DNA of 64,000 nucleotides, from contig NC_134354.1 of the NCBI RefSeq assembly GCF_048569485.1, positions 400,133,103 through 400,197,102 of the forward strand. Reading direction: 5' to 3'. The translations under genes and the position numbers were made by a program. The notes below the pieces were generated by a model. It worked only from the letters and a program-made list of their open reading frames with translations, was not told the origin of the DNA and made no database searches. Below are positions 13,001 through 26,849 of this stretch, piece by piece; the first letter of the stretch is position 1; each line of letters starts with the position of its first letter. Source of the DNA: Anomaloglossus baeobatrachus. Its lineage: Eukaryota; Chordata; Amphibia; Anura; Aromobatidae.

Positions 13001-14706
13001 GCCAACGTCAAGAGGCGTGCTTCGGGGGCACGCCAACGGGAAGAGGCGTGCTTCGGGGGCACGCCAACGGGAAGAGGAGTGCTTCGGGGGCACACCAACG
13101 AGAAGCGAGGCCCAAGGGGACAGCCCTGCGGTTGGCCCAAGAGAGGCCCAAGGGTGCAGCCCAATGGTTGGCCCAGGAGAAACTCAAGGGTGCAGCCCGA
13201 TGGCCCAAGACCCAAGGGTGCAGCCCAGTTGTCGGCCCAAGAAAGGCCTGAGGGTGCAGCCCGATGGTAGGCCCAAGGGTGCAGCCCGGTGGTTGGCCCA
13301 AGAGAGGCATAACGGTGCAGCCCAGAGGTTGGCCCAAGAGAGGCCCAAGGGTGCAGCCGAGTGGTTGGCCCAGGAGAGGCTCAAGGGGGCAGCCCGATGG
13401 CCCAAAACCCAAGGGTGCAGCCCAGTTGACGGTCAAGAAAGGCCTGAGGGTGCAGCCCGGTGGTCGGCCCAAGAGAGGGAAACAGACAGCATGCCAACGG
13501 GAAGAGGCGTGCTTCGGGGGCACGCCAACGCGAAGAGGCGTGCTTCGAGGGCACGCCAACGCGAAGAGGCGTGCTTCGGGGGCACGCCAACGGGAAGAGG
13601 CGTGCTTCGGGGGCACGCCAACGGGAAGAGGCGTGCTTCGGGGGCACGCCAACGGGAAGAGGCGTGCTTCGGGGGCACGCAAACGGGAAGAGGCGTGCTT
13701 CGGGGGTACGCCAACGGGAAGAGGCGTGCTTCGGGGGCACGCCAACGGGAATAGGCGTGCTTCGGGGGCAGGCCAACGGGAAGAGGCGTGCTTCGGGGGC
13801 ACGCCATCGGGAAGAGGCGTGCTTCGGGGGCACGCCAACGTCAAGAGGCGTGCTTCGGGGGCACGCCAACGGGAAGAGGCGTGCTTCGGGGGCACGCCAA
13901 CGGGAAGAGGCATGCTTCGGGGGCACGCCAACGGGAAGAGACGTGCTTCGGGGGCACGCCAGCAAGAAGAGGCGTGCTTCGGGGGCACGCCAACGGGAAG
14001 AGGCGTGCTTCGGGGGCACGCCAACGGGAAGAGGCGTGCTTCGGGGGCACGCCAACGGCAAGAGGCGTGCTTCGGGTGCACGCCAACGGCAAGAGAAGCG
14101 TGCTTCGGGGGCACGCCAACGGGAGGAGGCGTGCTTCGGGGGCACGCCAATGGACAGAGGCGTGCTTCGGGGGCACACCAACGAGAAGCTTGGCCCAAGA
14201 GAGGCCCAAGGGGACAGCCTGGTGGTTGACCCAAGAGAGGCCCAAGGGTGCAGCCCGGCGGTTGGCCCAAGAGAGGCCCAAGGGTGCAGCCCAATGGTTG
14301 GCCCAGGAGAAACTCAAGGGTGCAGCCCGATGGCCCAAGACCCAAGGGTGCAGCCCAATTGTCGGCCCAAGAAAGGCCTGAGGGTGCAGCCCGATGGTAG
14401 GCCCAAGGGTGCAGCCCGGTGGTTGGCCCAAGAGAGGCCCAAGGGTGCAGCCCAGAGGTTGGCCCAAGAGAGGCCCAAGGGTGCAGCTCAATGGTTGGCC
14501 CAAGAGAGGCCCAAGGGTGCAGCCGAGTGGTTGGCCCAGGAGAGGCTCAAGGGTGCAGCCCGATGGCCCAAGACCCAAGGGTGCAGCCCAGTTGACGGTT
14601 CAAGAAAGGCCTGAGGGTGCAGCCCGATGGTAGGCCCAAGGGTGCAGCCCGGTTGTCGGCCCAAGAAAGGCCTGAGGGTGCAGCCCGGTGGTCGGCCCAA
14701 GACAGG
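4089..14706. repeat. About 2.8-kb super-repeat (three composite units per period)
   Basis: Equivalent landmarks recur about 2.76-2.82 kb apart (4,072 and 6,830; 4,855 and 7,644; 5,821 and 8,641). The B-to-A marker has two versions: GACAGGG followed by AAACAGGC, and GAGAGGG followed by AAACAGAC. In this stretch they mostly follow the order first, first, second (4,089/4,944/5,838; 6,847/7,732/8,657; 11,697/12,614/13,478). The copies near 9.7-10.7 kb break the pattern. This indicates duplication in blocks of about three composite units, followed by local rearrangement. Confidence 0.7.
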
Positions 14707-17700
14707 GAAACAGGCAGCATGCCAACGGGAAGAGGCGTGCTTCGAGGGCACGCCAACGCGAAGAGGCGTGCTTCGGGGGCACGCCAACGGGAAGAGGCGT
14801 GCTTCGGGGGCACGCCAACGGGAAGAGGCGTGCTTCGGGGGCACGCCAACGGGAAGAGGCGTGCTTCGGGGGCACCCCAACGGGAAGAGGCGTGCTTCGG
14901 GGGCACGCCAACGTCAAGAGGCGTGCTTCGGGGGCACGCCAACGGGAAGAGGCGTGCTTCGGGGGCACACCAACGAGAAGCGAGGCCCAAGGGGACAGCC
15001 CTGCGGTTGGCCCAAGAGAGGCCCAAGGGTGCAGCCCAATGGTTGGCCCAGGAGAAACTCAAGGGTGCAGCCCGATGGCCCAAGACCCAAGTGTGCAGCC
15101 CAGTTGTCGGCCCAAGAAAGGCCTGAGGGTGCAGCCCGATGGTAGGCCCAAGGGTGCAGCCCGGTGGTTGGCCCAAGAGAGGCACAACGGTGCAGCCCAG
15201 AGGTTGGCCCAAGAGAGGCCCAAGGGTGCAGCTCAATGGTTGGCCCAAGAGAGGCCCAAGGGTGCAGCCGAGTGGTTGGCCCAGGAGAGGCTCAAGGGGG
15301 CAGCCCGATGGCCCAAATCCCAAGGGTGCAGCCCAGTTGACGGTTCAAGAAAGGCCTGAGGGTGCAGCCCGATGGTAGGCCCAAGGGTGCAGCCCGGTTG
15401 TCGGCCCAGGAAAGACATGAGGGTGCAGCCCGGTGGTCGGCCCAAGAGAGGGAAACAGACAGCATGCCAACGGGAAGAGGCGTGCTTCGGGGTCACGCCA
15501 ACGCGAAGAGGCGTGCTTCGAGGGCACGCCAACGTGAAGAGGCGTGCTTCGGCGGCACGCCAACGAGAAGAGGCGTGCTTCGGGGGCACGCCAATGGGAA
15601 GAGGCATGCTTCGGGGGCACGCCAACGGGAAGAGGCGTGATTCGGGGGCACGCCAACGGGAAGAGGCGTGCTTCGGGGGCACGCCAACGGGAAGAGGCGT
15701 GCTTCGGGGACACGCCAACGGGAAGAGGCGTGCTTCGGGGGCACGCCAATGGGAAGAGGCGTGCTTCGGGGGCACGCCAACGGGAGGAGGCGTGCTTCGC
15801 GAGCACGCCAACGGGAAGAGGCGTGCTTCGAGGGCACACCAACGAAAAGCGAGGCCCAAGGAGACAGCCCGGCGGTTCGCCCAAGAGAGGCCCAAGGGTG
15901 CATCCCAATGGTTGGCCCAGGAGAAACTCAAGGGTGCAGCCCGATGGCCCAAGACCCAAGGGTGCAGCCCAGTTGTCGGCCCAAGAAAGGCCTGAGGGTG
16001 CAGCCCGATGGTAGGCCCAAGGGTGCAGCCCGGTGGTTGGCCCAAGAGAGGCCCAAGGGTGCAGCTCAATGGTTGGCCCAAGAGAGGCCCAAAGGTGCAG
16101 CCGAGTGGTTGGCCCAGGAGAGGCTCAAGGGTGCAGCCCGATGGCCCAAAACCCAAGGGTGCAGCCAAGTTGACGGTTCAAGAAAGGCCTAAGAGTGCAG
16201 CCCGATGGTATGCCCAAAGGTGCAGCCCGGTTGTCGGCCCAAGAAAGGCCTGAGGGTGCAGCCCGGTGGTCGGCCCAAGAGAGGGAAACAGACAGCATGC
16301 CAACGGGAAGAGGCGTGCTTCGGGGGCACGCCAACGCGAAGAGGCGTGCTTCGGGGGCACGCCAACGTGAAGAGGCGTGCTTCGGGGGCACGCCAACGGG
16401 AAGAGGCGTGCTTCGGGGGCACGTCAACGGGAAGAGGCGTTCTTCGGGGGCACGCCAACGGGAAGAGGCGTGCTTCGGGGGCACGCCAACGGGAAGAGGC
16501 GTGCTTCGGGGGCACGCCAACGGGAAGAGGCGTGCTTCGGGGGCACGCCAACGTCAAGAGGCGTGCTTCGGGGGCACGCCAACGGGAGGAGGCGTGCTTC
16601 GCGGGCACGCCAACGGGAAGAGGCGTGCTTCGGGGGCACACCAACGAGAAGCGAGGCCCAAGGGGACAGCCCGGCTGTTGGCCCAAAAGAGGCCCAAGGG
16701 TGCAGCCCAATGGTTGGCCCAGTAGAAACTCAAGGGTGCAGCCTGATGGCCCAAGACCCAAGGGTGCAGCCCAGTTGTCGGCCCAAGAAAGGCCTGAGGG
16801 TGCAGCCCGATGGTAGGCCCAAGGGTGCAGCCCGGTGGTTGGCCCAAGAGAGGCACAACGGTGCAGCCCAGAGGTTGGCCCAAGAGAGGCCCAAGGGTGC
16901 AGCTCAATGGTTGGCCCAAGAGAGGCCCAAGGGTGCAGCCGAGTGGTTGGCCCAGGAGATGCTCAAGGGTGCAGCCCGATGGCCCAAAACCCAAGGGTGC
17001 AGCCCAGTTGACGGTTCAAAAAAGGCCTGAGGGTGCAGCCCGATGGTAGGCCCAAGGGTGCAGCCCGGTTGTCGGGCCAAGAAAGGCATGAGGGTGCAGC
17101 CCGGTGGTCGGCCCAAGAGAGGGAAACAGGCAGCATGCCAACGGGAAGAGGCGTGCTTCGGGGGCACGCTAACGCGAAGAGGCGTGCTTCGAGGGCACGC
17201 CAACGCGAAGAGGCGTGCTTCGGGGGCACGCCAACGCGAAGAGGCGTGCTTCGGGGGCACGCCAACGGGAAGAGGCGTGCTTCGGGGGCACGCCAACGGG
17301 AAGAGGCGTGCTTCGGGGGCACGCCAACGGGAAGAGGCGTGCTTCGGGGGCACGCCAACGGGAAGAGGCGTGCTTCGGGGGCACGCCAACGGGAAGAGAC
17401 GTGCTTCGGGGGCACGCCAGCGGGAAGAGGCGTGTTTCGGGGGCACGCCAACGTGAAGAGGCGTGCTTTGGGGGCACGCCAACGGGAAGAGGCGTGCTTC
17501 GGGGGCACGCCAACGGCAAGAGGCGTGCTTCGTGTGCACGCCAACGGCAAGAGGCGTGCTTCGGGGGCACGCCAACGGGCAGAGGCGTGCTTCGGGGGCA
17601 CACCAACGAGAAGCTTGGCCCAAGAGAGGCCCAAGGGGACAGCCTGGTGGTTGAACCAAGAGAGGCCCAAGGGTGCAGCCCGACGGTTGGCCCAAGAGAG

Positions 17701-20700
17701 GCCCAAGGGTGCAGCCCAATGGTTGGCCCAGGAGAAACTCAAGGGTGCAGCTCGATGGCCCAAGACCCAAGGGTGCAGCCCAATTGTCGGCCCAAGAAAG
17801 GCCTGAGGGTGCAGCCCGATGGTAGGCCCAAGGGTGCAGCCCGGTGGTTGGCCCAAGAGAGGCCCAAGGGTGCAGCCCAGAGGTTGGCCCAAGAGAGGCC
17901 CAAGGGTGCAGCCGAGTGGTTGGCCCAGGAGAGGCTCAAGGGTGCAGCCCGATGGCCCAAGACCCAAGGGTGCAGCCCAGTTGACGGTTCAAGAAAGGCC
18001 TGAGGGTGCAGCCCGATGGTAGGCCCAAGGGTGCAGCCCGATTGTCGGCCCAAGAAAGGCCTGAGGGTGCAGCCCGGTGGTCGGCCCAAGACAGGGAAAC
18101 AGTCAGCATGCCAACGGGAAGAGGCGTGCTTCGGGGGCACGCCAACGCGAAGAGGCGTGCTTCGAGGGCACGCCAACGCGAAGAGGCGTGCTTCGGGGGC
18201 ACGCCAACGGGAAGAGGCGTGCTTCGGGGGCACGCCAACGGGAAGAGGCGTGCTTCGGGGGCACGCCAACAGGAAGAGGCGTGCTTCGGGGGCACGCCAA
18301 CGGGAAGAGGCGTGCTTCGGGGGCACGCCAACGGGAAGAGGCGTGCTTCGGGGGCACGCCAACGGGAAGAGGCGTGCTTCGGGGGCACGCCAACGGGAAG
18401 AGGCGTGCTTCGGGGGCACGCCAACGTCAAGAGGCGTGCTTCGGGGGCACGCCAACGGGAGGAGGCGTGCTTCGCGGGCACGCCAACGGGAAGAGGCGTG
18501 CTTCGGGGGCACACCAACGAGAAGCGAGGCCCAAGGGGACAGCCCTGCGGTTGGCCCAGGAGAAACTCAAGGGTGCAGCCCGATTGGCCCAAGACCCAAG
18601 GGTGCAGCCCAGTTGTCGGCCCAAGAAAGGCCTGAGGGTGCAGCCCGATGGTAGGCCCAAGGGTGCAGCCCGGTGGTTGGCCCAAGAGAGGCACAACGGT
18701 GCAGCCCAGAGGTTGGCCCAAGAGAGGCCCAAGGGTGCAGCTCAATGGTTGGCCCGAGAGGCCCAAGGGTCCAGCCGAGTGGTTGGCCCAGGAGATGCTC
18801 AAGGGTGCAGCCCGATGGCCCAAAACCCAAGGGTGCAGCCCAGTTGACGGTTCAAAAAAGGCCTGAGGGTGCAGCCCGATGGTAGGCCCAAGGGTGCAGC
18901 CCGGTTGTCGGCCCAAGAAAGGCATGAGGGTGCAGCCCGGTGGTCGGCCCAAGAGAGGGAAACAGACAGCATGCCAACGGGAAGAGGCGTGCTTCGGGGG
19001 CACGCTAACGCGAAGAGGCGTGCTTCGAGGGCACGCCAACGCGAAGAGGCGTGCTTCGGGGGCACGCCAACGCGAAGAGGCGTGCTTCGGGGGCACGCCA
19101 ACGGGAAGAGGCGTGCTTCGGGGGCACGCCAACGGGAAGAGGCGTGCTTCGGGGGCACGCCAACGGGAAGAGGCGTGCTTCGGGGGCACGCCAACGGGAA
19201 GAGGCGTGCTTCGGGGGCACGCCAACGGGAAGAGACGTGCTTCGGGGGCATGCCAGCGGGAAGAGGCGTGTTTCGGGGGCACGCCAACGTGAAGAGGCGT
19301 GCTTTGGGGGCACGCCAATGGGAAGAGGCATGCTTCGGGGGCACGCCAACGGCAAGAGGCGTGCTTCGTGTGCACGCCAACGGCAAGAGGCGTGCTTCGG
19401 GGGCACGCCAACGGGCAGAGGCGTGCTTCGGGGGCACACCAACGAGAAGCTTGGCCCAAGAGAGGCCCAAGGGGACAGCCTGGTGGTTGAACCAAGAGAG
19501 GCCCAAGGGTGCAGCCCGGCGGTTGGCCCAAGAGACGCCCAAGGGTGCAGCCCAATGGTTGGCCCAGGAGAAACTCAAGGGTGCAGCTCGATGGCCCAAG
19601 ACCCAAGGGTGCAGCCCAATTGTCGGCCCAAGAAAGGCCCGAGGGTGCAGCCCGGTGGTTGGCCCAAGAGAGGCCCAAGGGTGCAGCCCAGAGGTTGGCC
19701 CAAGAGAGGCCCAAGGGTGCAGCTCAATGGTTGGCCCAAGAGAGGCCCAAGGGTGCAGCCGAGTGGTTGGCCCAGGAGAGGCTCAAGGATGCAGCCCGAT
19801 GGCCCAAGACCCAAGGGTGCAGCCCAGTTGACGGTTCAAGAAAGGCCTGAGGGTGCAGCCCGATGGTAGGCCCAAGGGTGCAGCCCGATTGTCGGCCCAA
19901 GAAAGGCCTGAGGGTGCAGCCCGGTGGTCGGCCCAAGACAGGGAAACAGGCAGCATGCCAACGGGAAGAGGCGTGCTTCGGGGGCACGCCAACGCGAAGA
20001 GGCGTGCTTCGAGGGCACGCCAACGCGAAGAGGCGTGCTTCGGGGGCACGCCAACGGGAAGAGGCGTGCTTCGGGGGCACGCCAACGGGAAGAGGCGTGC
20101 TTCGGGGGCACGCCAACAGGAAGAGGCGTGCTTCGGGGGCACGCCAACGGGAAGAGGCATGCTTCGGGGGCACGCCAACGGGAAGAGGCGTGCTTCGGGG
20201 GCACGCCAACGGGAAGAGGCGTGCTTCGGGGGCACGCCAACGGGAAGAGGCGTGCTTCGGGGGCACGCCAACGTCAAGAGGCGTGCTTCGGGGGCACGCC
20301 AACGGGAGGAGGCGTGCTTCGCGGGCACGCCAACGGGAAGAGGCGTGCTTCGGGGGCACACCAACGAGAAGCGAGGCCCAAGGGGACAGCCCTGCGGTTG
20401 GCCCAAGAGAGGCCCAAGGGTGCAGCCCAATGGTTGGCCCAGGAGAAACTCAAGGGTGCAGCCCGATGGCCCAAGACCCAAGGGTGCAGCCCAGTTGTCG
20501 GCCCAAGAAAGGCCTGAGGGTGCAGCCCGATGGTAGGCCCAAGGGTGCAGCCCGGTGGTTGGCCCACGAGAGGCACAACGGTGCAGCCCAGAGGTTGGCC
20601 CAAGAGAGGCCCAAGGGTGCAGCTCAATGGTTGGCCCAAGAGAGGCCCAAGGGTCCAGCCGAGTGGTTGGCCCAGGAGAGGCTCAAGGGGGCAGCCCGAT

Positions 20701-23700
20701 GGCCCAAAACCCAAGGGTGCAGCCCAGTTGACGGTTCAAGAAAGGCCTGAGGGTGCAGCCCGATGGTAGGCCCAAGGGTGCAGCCCGGTTGTCGGCCCAG
20801 GAAAGACATGAGGGTGCAGCCCGGTGGTCGGCCCAAGAGAGGGAAACAGACAGCATGCCAACGGGAAGAGGCGTGCTTCGGGGGCACGCCAACGCAAAGA
20901 GGCGTGCTTCGAGGGCACGCCAACGCGAAGAGGCGTGCTTCGGCGGCACGCCAACGGGAAGAGGCGTGCTTCGGGGGCACGCCAATGGGAAGAGGCATGC
21001 TTCGGGGGCACGCCAACGGGAAGAGGCGTGCTTCGGGGGCACGCCAACGGGAAGAGGCATGCTTCGGGGGCACGCCAACGGGAAGAGGCGTGCTACGGGG
21101 ACACGGCAACGGGAAGAGGCGTGCTTCGGGGGCACGCCAACGGGAAGAGGCGTGCTTCGGGGGGACGCCAACGGGAAGAGGCGTGCTTCGGGGGCACGCC
21201 AACGGGAAGAGGCGTGCTTCGGGGGCACGCCAACGTCAAGAAGCGTGCTTCGGAGGCACGCCAACTTCAAGAGGCGTCCTTCGGGGGCACGCCAACGGGA
21301 GGAGGCGTGCTTCGCGGGCACGCCAACGGCAAGAGGCTTGCTTCGGGGGCAAACCAACGAGAAGCGAGGCCCAAGGGGACAGCCCGGCGGTTGGCCCAAG
21401 GGTGCAGCCCAATGGTTGGCGCAGGAGAAACTCAAGGGTGCAGCCCGATGGCCCAAGACCCAAGGGTGCAGCCCAGTTGTCGGCCCAAGAAAGGCCGGAG
21501 GGTGCAGCCCGATGGTAGGCCCAAGGGTGCAGCCCGGTGGTTGGACCAAGAGAGGCACAACGGTGCAGCCCAGAGGTTGGCCCAAGAGAGTCCCAAGGGT
21601 GCAGCTCAATGGTTGGCCCAAGAGAGGCCCAAGGGTGCAGCCGAGTGGTTGGCCCAGGAGATTCTCAAGGGTGCAGCCCGATGGCCCAAAACCCAAGGGT
21701 GCAGCCCAGTTGACGGTTCAAAAAAGGCCTGAGGGTGCAGCCCGATGGTAGGCCCAAGGGTGCAGCCCGGTTGTCGGCCCAAGAAAGGCATGAGGGTGCA
21801 GCCCGGTGGTCGGCCCAAGAGAGGGAAACAGACAGCATGCCAACGGGAAGAGGCGTGCTTCGGGGGCACGCTAACGCGAAGAGGCGTGCTTCGAGGGCAC
21901 GCCAACGCGAAGAGGCGTGCTTCGGGGGCACGCCAACGCGAAGAGGCGTGCTTCGGGGGCACGCCAACGGGAAGAGGCGTGCTTCGGGGGCACGCCAACG
22001 GGAAGAGGCATGCTTCGGGGGCACGCCAACGGGAAGAGGCGTGCTTTGGGGGCACGCCAACGGGAAGAGGCGTGCTTCGGGGGCACGCCAACGGGAAGAG
22101 ACGTGCTTCGGGGGCACGCCAGCGGGAAGAGGCGTGTTTCGGGGGCACGCCAACGTGAAGAGGCGTGCTTTGGGGGCACGCCAACGGGAAGAGGCGTGCT
22201 TCGGGGGCACGCCAACGGCAAGAGGCGTGCTTCGTGTGCACGCCAACGGCAAGAGGCGTGCTTCGGGGGCACGCCAACGGGCAGAGGCGTGCTTCGGGGG
22301 CACACCAACGAGAAGCTTGGCCCAAGAGAGGCCCAAGGGGACAGCCTGGTGGTTGAACCAAGAGAGGCCCAAGGGTGCAGCCCGGCGGTTGGCCCAAGAG
22401 AGGCCCAAGGGTGCAGCCCAATGGTTGGCCCAGGAGAAACTCAAGGGTGCAGCTCGATGGCCCAAGACCCAAGGGTGCAGCCCAATTGTCGGCCCAAGAA
22501 AGGCCTGAGGGTGCAGCCCGATGGTAGGCCCAAGGGTGCAGCCCGGTGGTTGGCCCAAGAGAGGCCCAAGGGTGCAGCCCAGAGGTTGGCCCAAGAGAGG
22601 CCCAAGGGTGCAGCTCAATGGTTGGCCCAAGAGAGGCCCAAGGGTGCAGCCGAGTGGTTGGCCCAGGAGAGGCTCAAGGGTGCAGCCCGATGGCCCAAGA
22701 CCCAAGGGTGCAGCCCAGTTGACGGTTCAAGAAAGGCCTGAGGGTGCAGCCCGATGGTAGGCCCAAGGGTACAGCCCGATTGTCGGCCCAAGAAAGGCCT
22801 GAGGGTGCAGCCCGGTGGTCGGCCCAAGACAGGGAAACAGGCAGCATGCCAACGGGAAGAGGCGTGCTTCGGGGGCACGCCAACGCGAAGAGGCGTGCTT
22901 CGAGGGCACGCCAACGCGAAGAGGCGTGCTTCGGGGGCACGCCAACGGGAAGAGGCGTGCTTCGGGGGCACGCCAACGGGAAGAGGCGTGCTTCGGGGGC
23001 ACGCCAACAGGAAGAGGCGTGCTTCGGGGGCACGCCAACGGGAAGAGGCGTGCTTCAGGGGCACGCCAACGGGAAGAGGCGTGCTTCGGGGGCACGCCAA
23101 CGTCAAGAGGCGTGCTTCGGGGGCACGCCAACGGGAAGAGGCGTGCTTCGGGGGCACGCCAACAGGAAGAGGCGTGCTTCGGGGGCACGCCAACGGGAAG
23201 AGGCGTGCTTCGGGGGCACGCCAACGGGAAGAGGCGTGCTTCGGGGGCACGCCAACGTCAAGAGGCGTGCTTCGGGGGCACGCCAACGGGAGGAGGCGTG
23301 CTTCGCGGGCACGCCAACGGGAAGAGGCGTGCTTCGGGGGCACACCAACGAGAAGCGAGGCCCAAGGGGACAGCCCTGCGGTTGGCCCAAGAGAGGCCCA
23401 AGGGTGCAGCCCAATGGTTGGCCCAGGAGAAACTCAAGGGTGCAGCCCGATGGCCCAAGACCCAAGGGTGCAGCCCAGTTGTCGGCCCAAGAAAGGCCTG
23501 AGGGTGCAGCCCGATGGTAGGCCCAAGGGTGCAGCCCGGTGGTTGGCCCAAGAGAGGCACAACGGTGCAGCCCAGAGGTTGGCCCAAGAGAGGCCCAAGG
23601 GTGCAGCTCAATGGTTGGCCCAAGAGAGGCCCAAGGGTCCAGCCGAGTGGTTGGCCCAGGAGAGGCTCAAGGGGGCAGCCCGATGGCCCAAAACCCAAGG

Positions 23701-24837
23701 GTGCAGCCCAGTTGACGGTTCAAGAAAGGCCTGAGGGTGCAGCCCGATGGTAGGCCCAAGGGTGCAGCCCGGTTGTCGGCCCAGGAAAGACATGAGGGTG
23801 CAGCCCGGTGGTCGGCCCAAGAGAGGGAAACAGACAGCATGCCAACGGGAAGAGGCGTGCTTCGGGGGCACGCCAACGCAAAGAGGCGTGCTTCGAGGGC
23901 ACGCCAACGCGAAGAGGCGTGCTTCGGCGGCACGCCAACGGGAAGAGGCGTGCTTCGGGGGCACGCCAATGGGAAGAGGCATGCTTCGGGGGCACGCCAA
24001 CGGGAAGAGGCGTGCTTCGGGGGCACGCCAACGGGAAGAGGTGTGCTTCGGGGGCACGCCAACGGGAAGAGGCGTGCTACGGGGACACGCCAACGGGAAG
24101 AGGCGTGCTTCGGGGGCACGCCAACGGGAAGAGGCGTGCTTCGGGGGCACGCCAACGGGAAGAGGCGTGCTTCGGGGGCACGCCAACGGGAAGAGGCGTG
24201 CTTCGGGGGCACGCCAACGGGAAGAGGCGTGCTTCGGGGGCACGCCAACGTCAAGAAGCGTGCTTCGGAGGCACGCCAACTTCAAGAGGCGTCCTTCGGG
24301 GGCACGCCAACGGGAGGAGGCGTGCTTCGCGGGCACGCCAACGGGAAGAGGCTTGCTTCGGGGGCACACCAACGAGAAGCGAGGCCCAAGGGGACAGCCC
24401 GGCGGTTGGCCCAAGGGTGCAGCCCAATGGTTGGCCCAGGAGAAACTCAAGGGTGCAGCCCGATGGCCCAAGACCCAAGGGTGCAGCCCAGTTGTCGGCC
24501 CAAGAAAGGCCGGAGGGTGCAGCCCGATGGTAGGCCCAAGGGTGCAGCTCGGTGGTTGGCCCAAGAGAGGCACAACGGTGCAGCCCAGAGGTTGGCCCAA
24601 GAGAGGCCCAAGGGTGCAGCTCAATAGTTGGCCCAAGAGAGGCCCAAGGGTGCAGCCGAGTGGTTGGCCCAGGAGATGCTCAAGGGTGCAGCCCGATGGC
24701 CCAAAACCCAAGGGTGCAGCCCAGTTGACTGTTCAAGAAAGACCTGAGGGTGCAGCCCGATGGTAGGCCCAAGGGTGCAGCCCGGTTGTCGGCCCAAGAA
24801 AGGCATGAGGGTGCAGCCCGGTGGTCGGCCCAAGAGA

Positions 24838-25882
24838 GGGAAACAGACAGCATGCCAACGGGAAGAGGCGTGCTTCGGGGGCACGCCAACGCGAAGAGGC
24901 GTGCTTCGAAGGCACGCCAACGCGAAGAGGCGTGCTTCGGGGGCACGCCAACGCGAAGAGGCGTGCTTCGAGGGCACGCCAACGCGAAGAGGCGTGCTTC
25001 GGGGGCACGCCAACGCGAAGAGGCGTGCTTCGGGGGCACGCCAACGGGAAGAGGCGTGCTTCGGGGGCACGCCAACGGGAAGAGGCGTGCTTCGGGGGCA
25101 CGCCAACGGGAAGAGGCGTGCTTTGGGGGCACGCCAACGGGAAGAGGCGTGCTTCGGGGGCACGCCAACGGGAAGGGGCGTGCTTCGGGGGCACGCCAAC
25201 GGCAAGAGGCGTGCTTCGGGGGCACGCCAACGGGAGGAGGCGTGCTTCGGGGGCACGCCAACGGGAGGAGGCGTGCTTCGCGGGCACGCCAACGGGAAGA
25301 GGCGTGCTTCGGGGGCACACCAACGAGAAGCTTGGCCCAAGAGAGGCCCAAGGGGACAGCCTGGTGGTTGGCCGAAGAAAGGCCCAAGGGTGCAGCCCGG
25401 CGGTTGGCCCAAGAGAGGCCTAAGGGTGCAGCCCGGTGGTTGGCCCAAGAGAGGCCCAAGGGTGCAGCCCAATGGTTGGCCCAGGAGAAACTCAAGGGTG
25501 CAGCCCGATGGCCCAAGACCCAAGGGTGCAGCCCAGTTGTCGGGCCAAGAAAGGCCGGAGGGTGCAGCCCGATGGTAGGCCCAAGGGTGCAGCCCGGTGG
25601 TTGGCCCAAGAGAGGCACAACGGTGCAGCCCAGAGGTTGGCCCAAGAGAGGCCCAAGGGTGCAGCTCAATGGTTGGCCCAAGAGAGGCCCAAGGGTGCAG
25701 CCGAGTGGTTGGCCCAGGAGATGCTCAAGGGTGCAGCCCGATGGCCCAAAACCCAAGGGTGCAGCCCAGTTGACTGTTCAAGAAAGACCTGAGGGTGCAG
25801 CCCGATGGTAGGCCCAAGGGTGCAGCCCGGTTGTCGGCCCAAGAAAGGCATGAGGGTGCAGCCCGGTGGTCGGCCCAAGAGA
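24838..25882. repeat. 1,045-bp composite unit, youngest family, copy 1
   Basis: One A block plus one B block, ending at the next GGGAAACAG marker. Four other units are nearly identical to it (starting 25,883, 28,825, 29,869 and 30,915). The units at 24,838, 28,825 and 29,869 keep the same 1,045-bp spacing to within a base. They share private variants such as TTCGAAGGCACG, GGGAAGGGGCG and GGCCGAAGAAAGG, which marks them as the most recently amplified units in the window. Confidence 0.8.
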
Positions 25883-26849
25883 GGGAAACAGACAGCATGC
25901 CAACGGGAAGAGGCGTGCTTCGGGGGCACGCCAACGCGAAGAGGCGTGCTTCGAAGGCACGCCAACGCGAAGAGGCGTGCTTCGGGGGCACGCCAACGCG
26001 AAGAGGCGTGCTTCGAGGGCACGCCAACGCGAAGAGGCGTGCTTCGGGGGCACGCCAACGCGAAGAGGCGTGCTTCGGGGGCACGCCAACGGGAAGAGGC
26101 GTGCTTCGGGGGCACGCCAACGGGAAGAGGCGTGCTTTGGGGGCACGCCAACGGGAAGAGGCGTGCTTCGGGGGCACGCCAACGGGAAGGGGCGTGCTTC
26201 GGGGGCACGCCAACGGCAAGAGGCGTGCTTCGGGGGCACGCCAACGGGAGGAGGCGTGCTTCGGGGGCACGCCAACGGGAGGAGGCGTGCTTCGCGGGCA
26301 CGCCAACGGGAAGAGGCGTGCTTCGGGGGCACACCAACGAGAAGCTTGGCCCAAGAGAGGCCCAAGGGGACAGCCTGGTGGTTGGCCGAAGAAAGGCCCA
26401 AGGGTGCAGCCCGGCGGTTGGCCCAAGAGAGGCCTAAGGGTGCAGCCCGGCGGTTGGCCCAAGAGAGGCCCAAGGGTGCAGCCCAATGGTTGGCCCAGGA
26501 GAAACTCAAGGGTGCAGCCCGATGGCCCAAGACCCAAGGGTGCAGCCCAGTTGTCGGCCCAAGAAAGGCCTGAGGGTGCAGCCCGATGGTAGGCCCAAGG
26601 GTGCAGCCCGGTGGTTGGCCCAAGAGAGGCCCAAGGGTGCAGCCCAGAGGTTGGCCCAAGAGAGGCCCAAGGGTGCAGCTCAATGGTTGGCCCAAGGGTG
26701 CAGCCGAGTGGTTGGCCCAGGAGAGGCTCAAGGGTGCAGCCCCAAGACTCAAGGGTGCAGCCCAGTTGACGGTTCAAGAAAGGCCTGAGGGTGCAGTTGT
26801 CGGCCCAAGAAAGGCCTGAGGGTGCAGCCCGGTGGTCGGCCCAAGACAG
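25883..26849. repeat. Composite unit of the 1,045-bp family, shortened copy
   Basis: The A block matches the unit at 24,838 almost base for base. The distal part of the B block is shorter and ends with an unusual arrangement (CCCCAAGACTC near 26,740, then a doubled AAAGGCCTGAGGGTGCAG). The same abbreviated B tail recurs at about 31,840-31,940, so the altered tail was itself copied. Confidence 0.7.
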
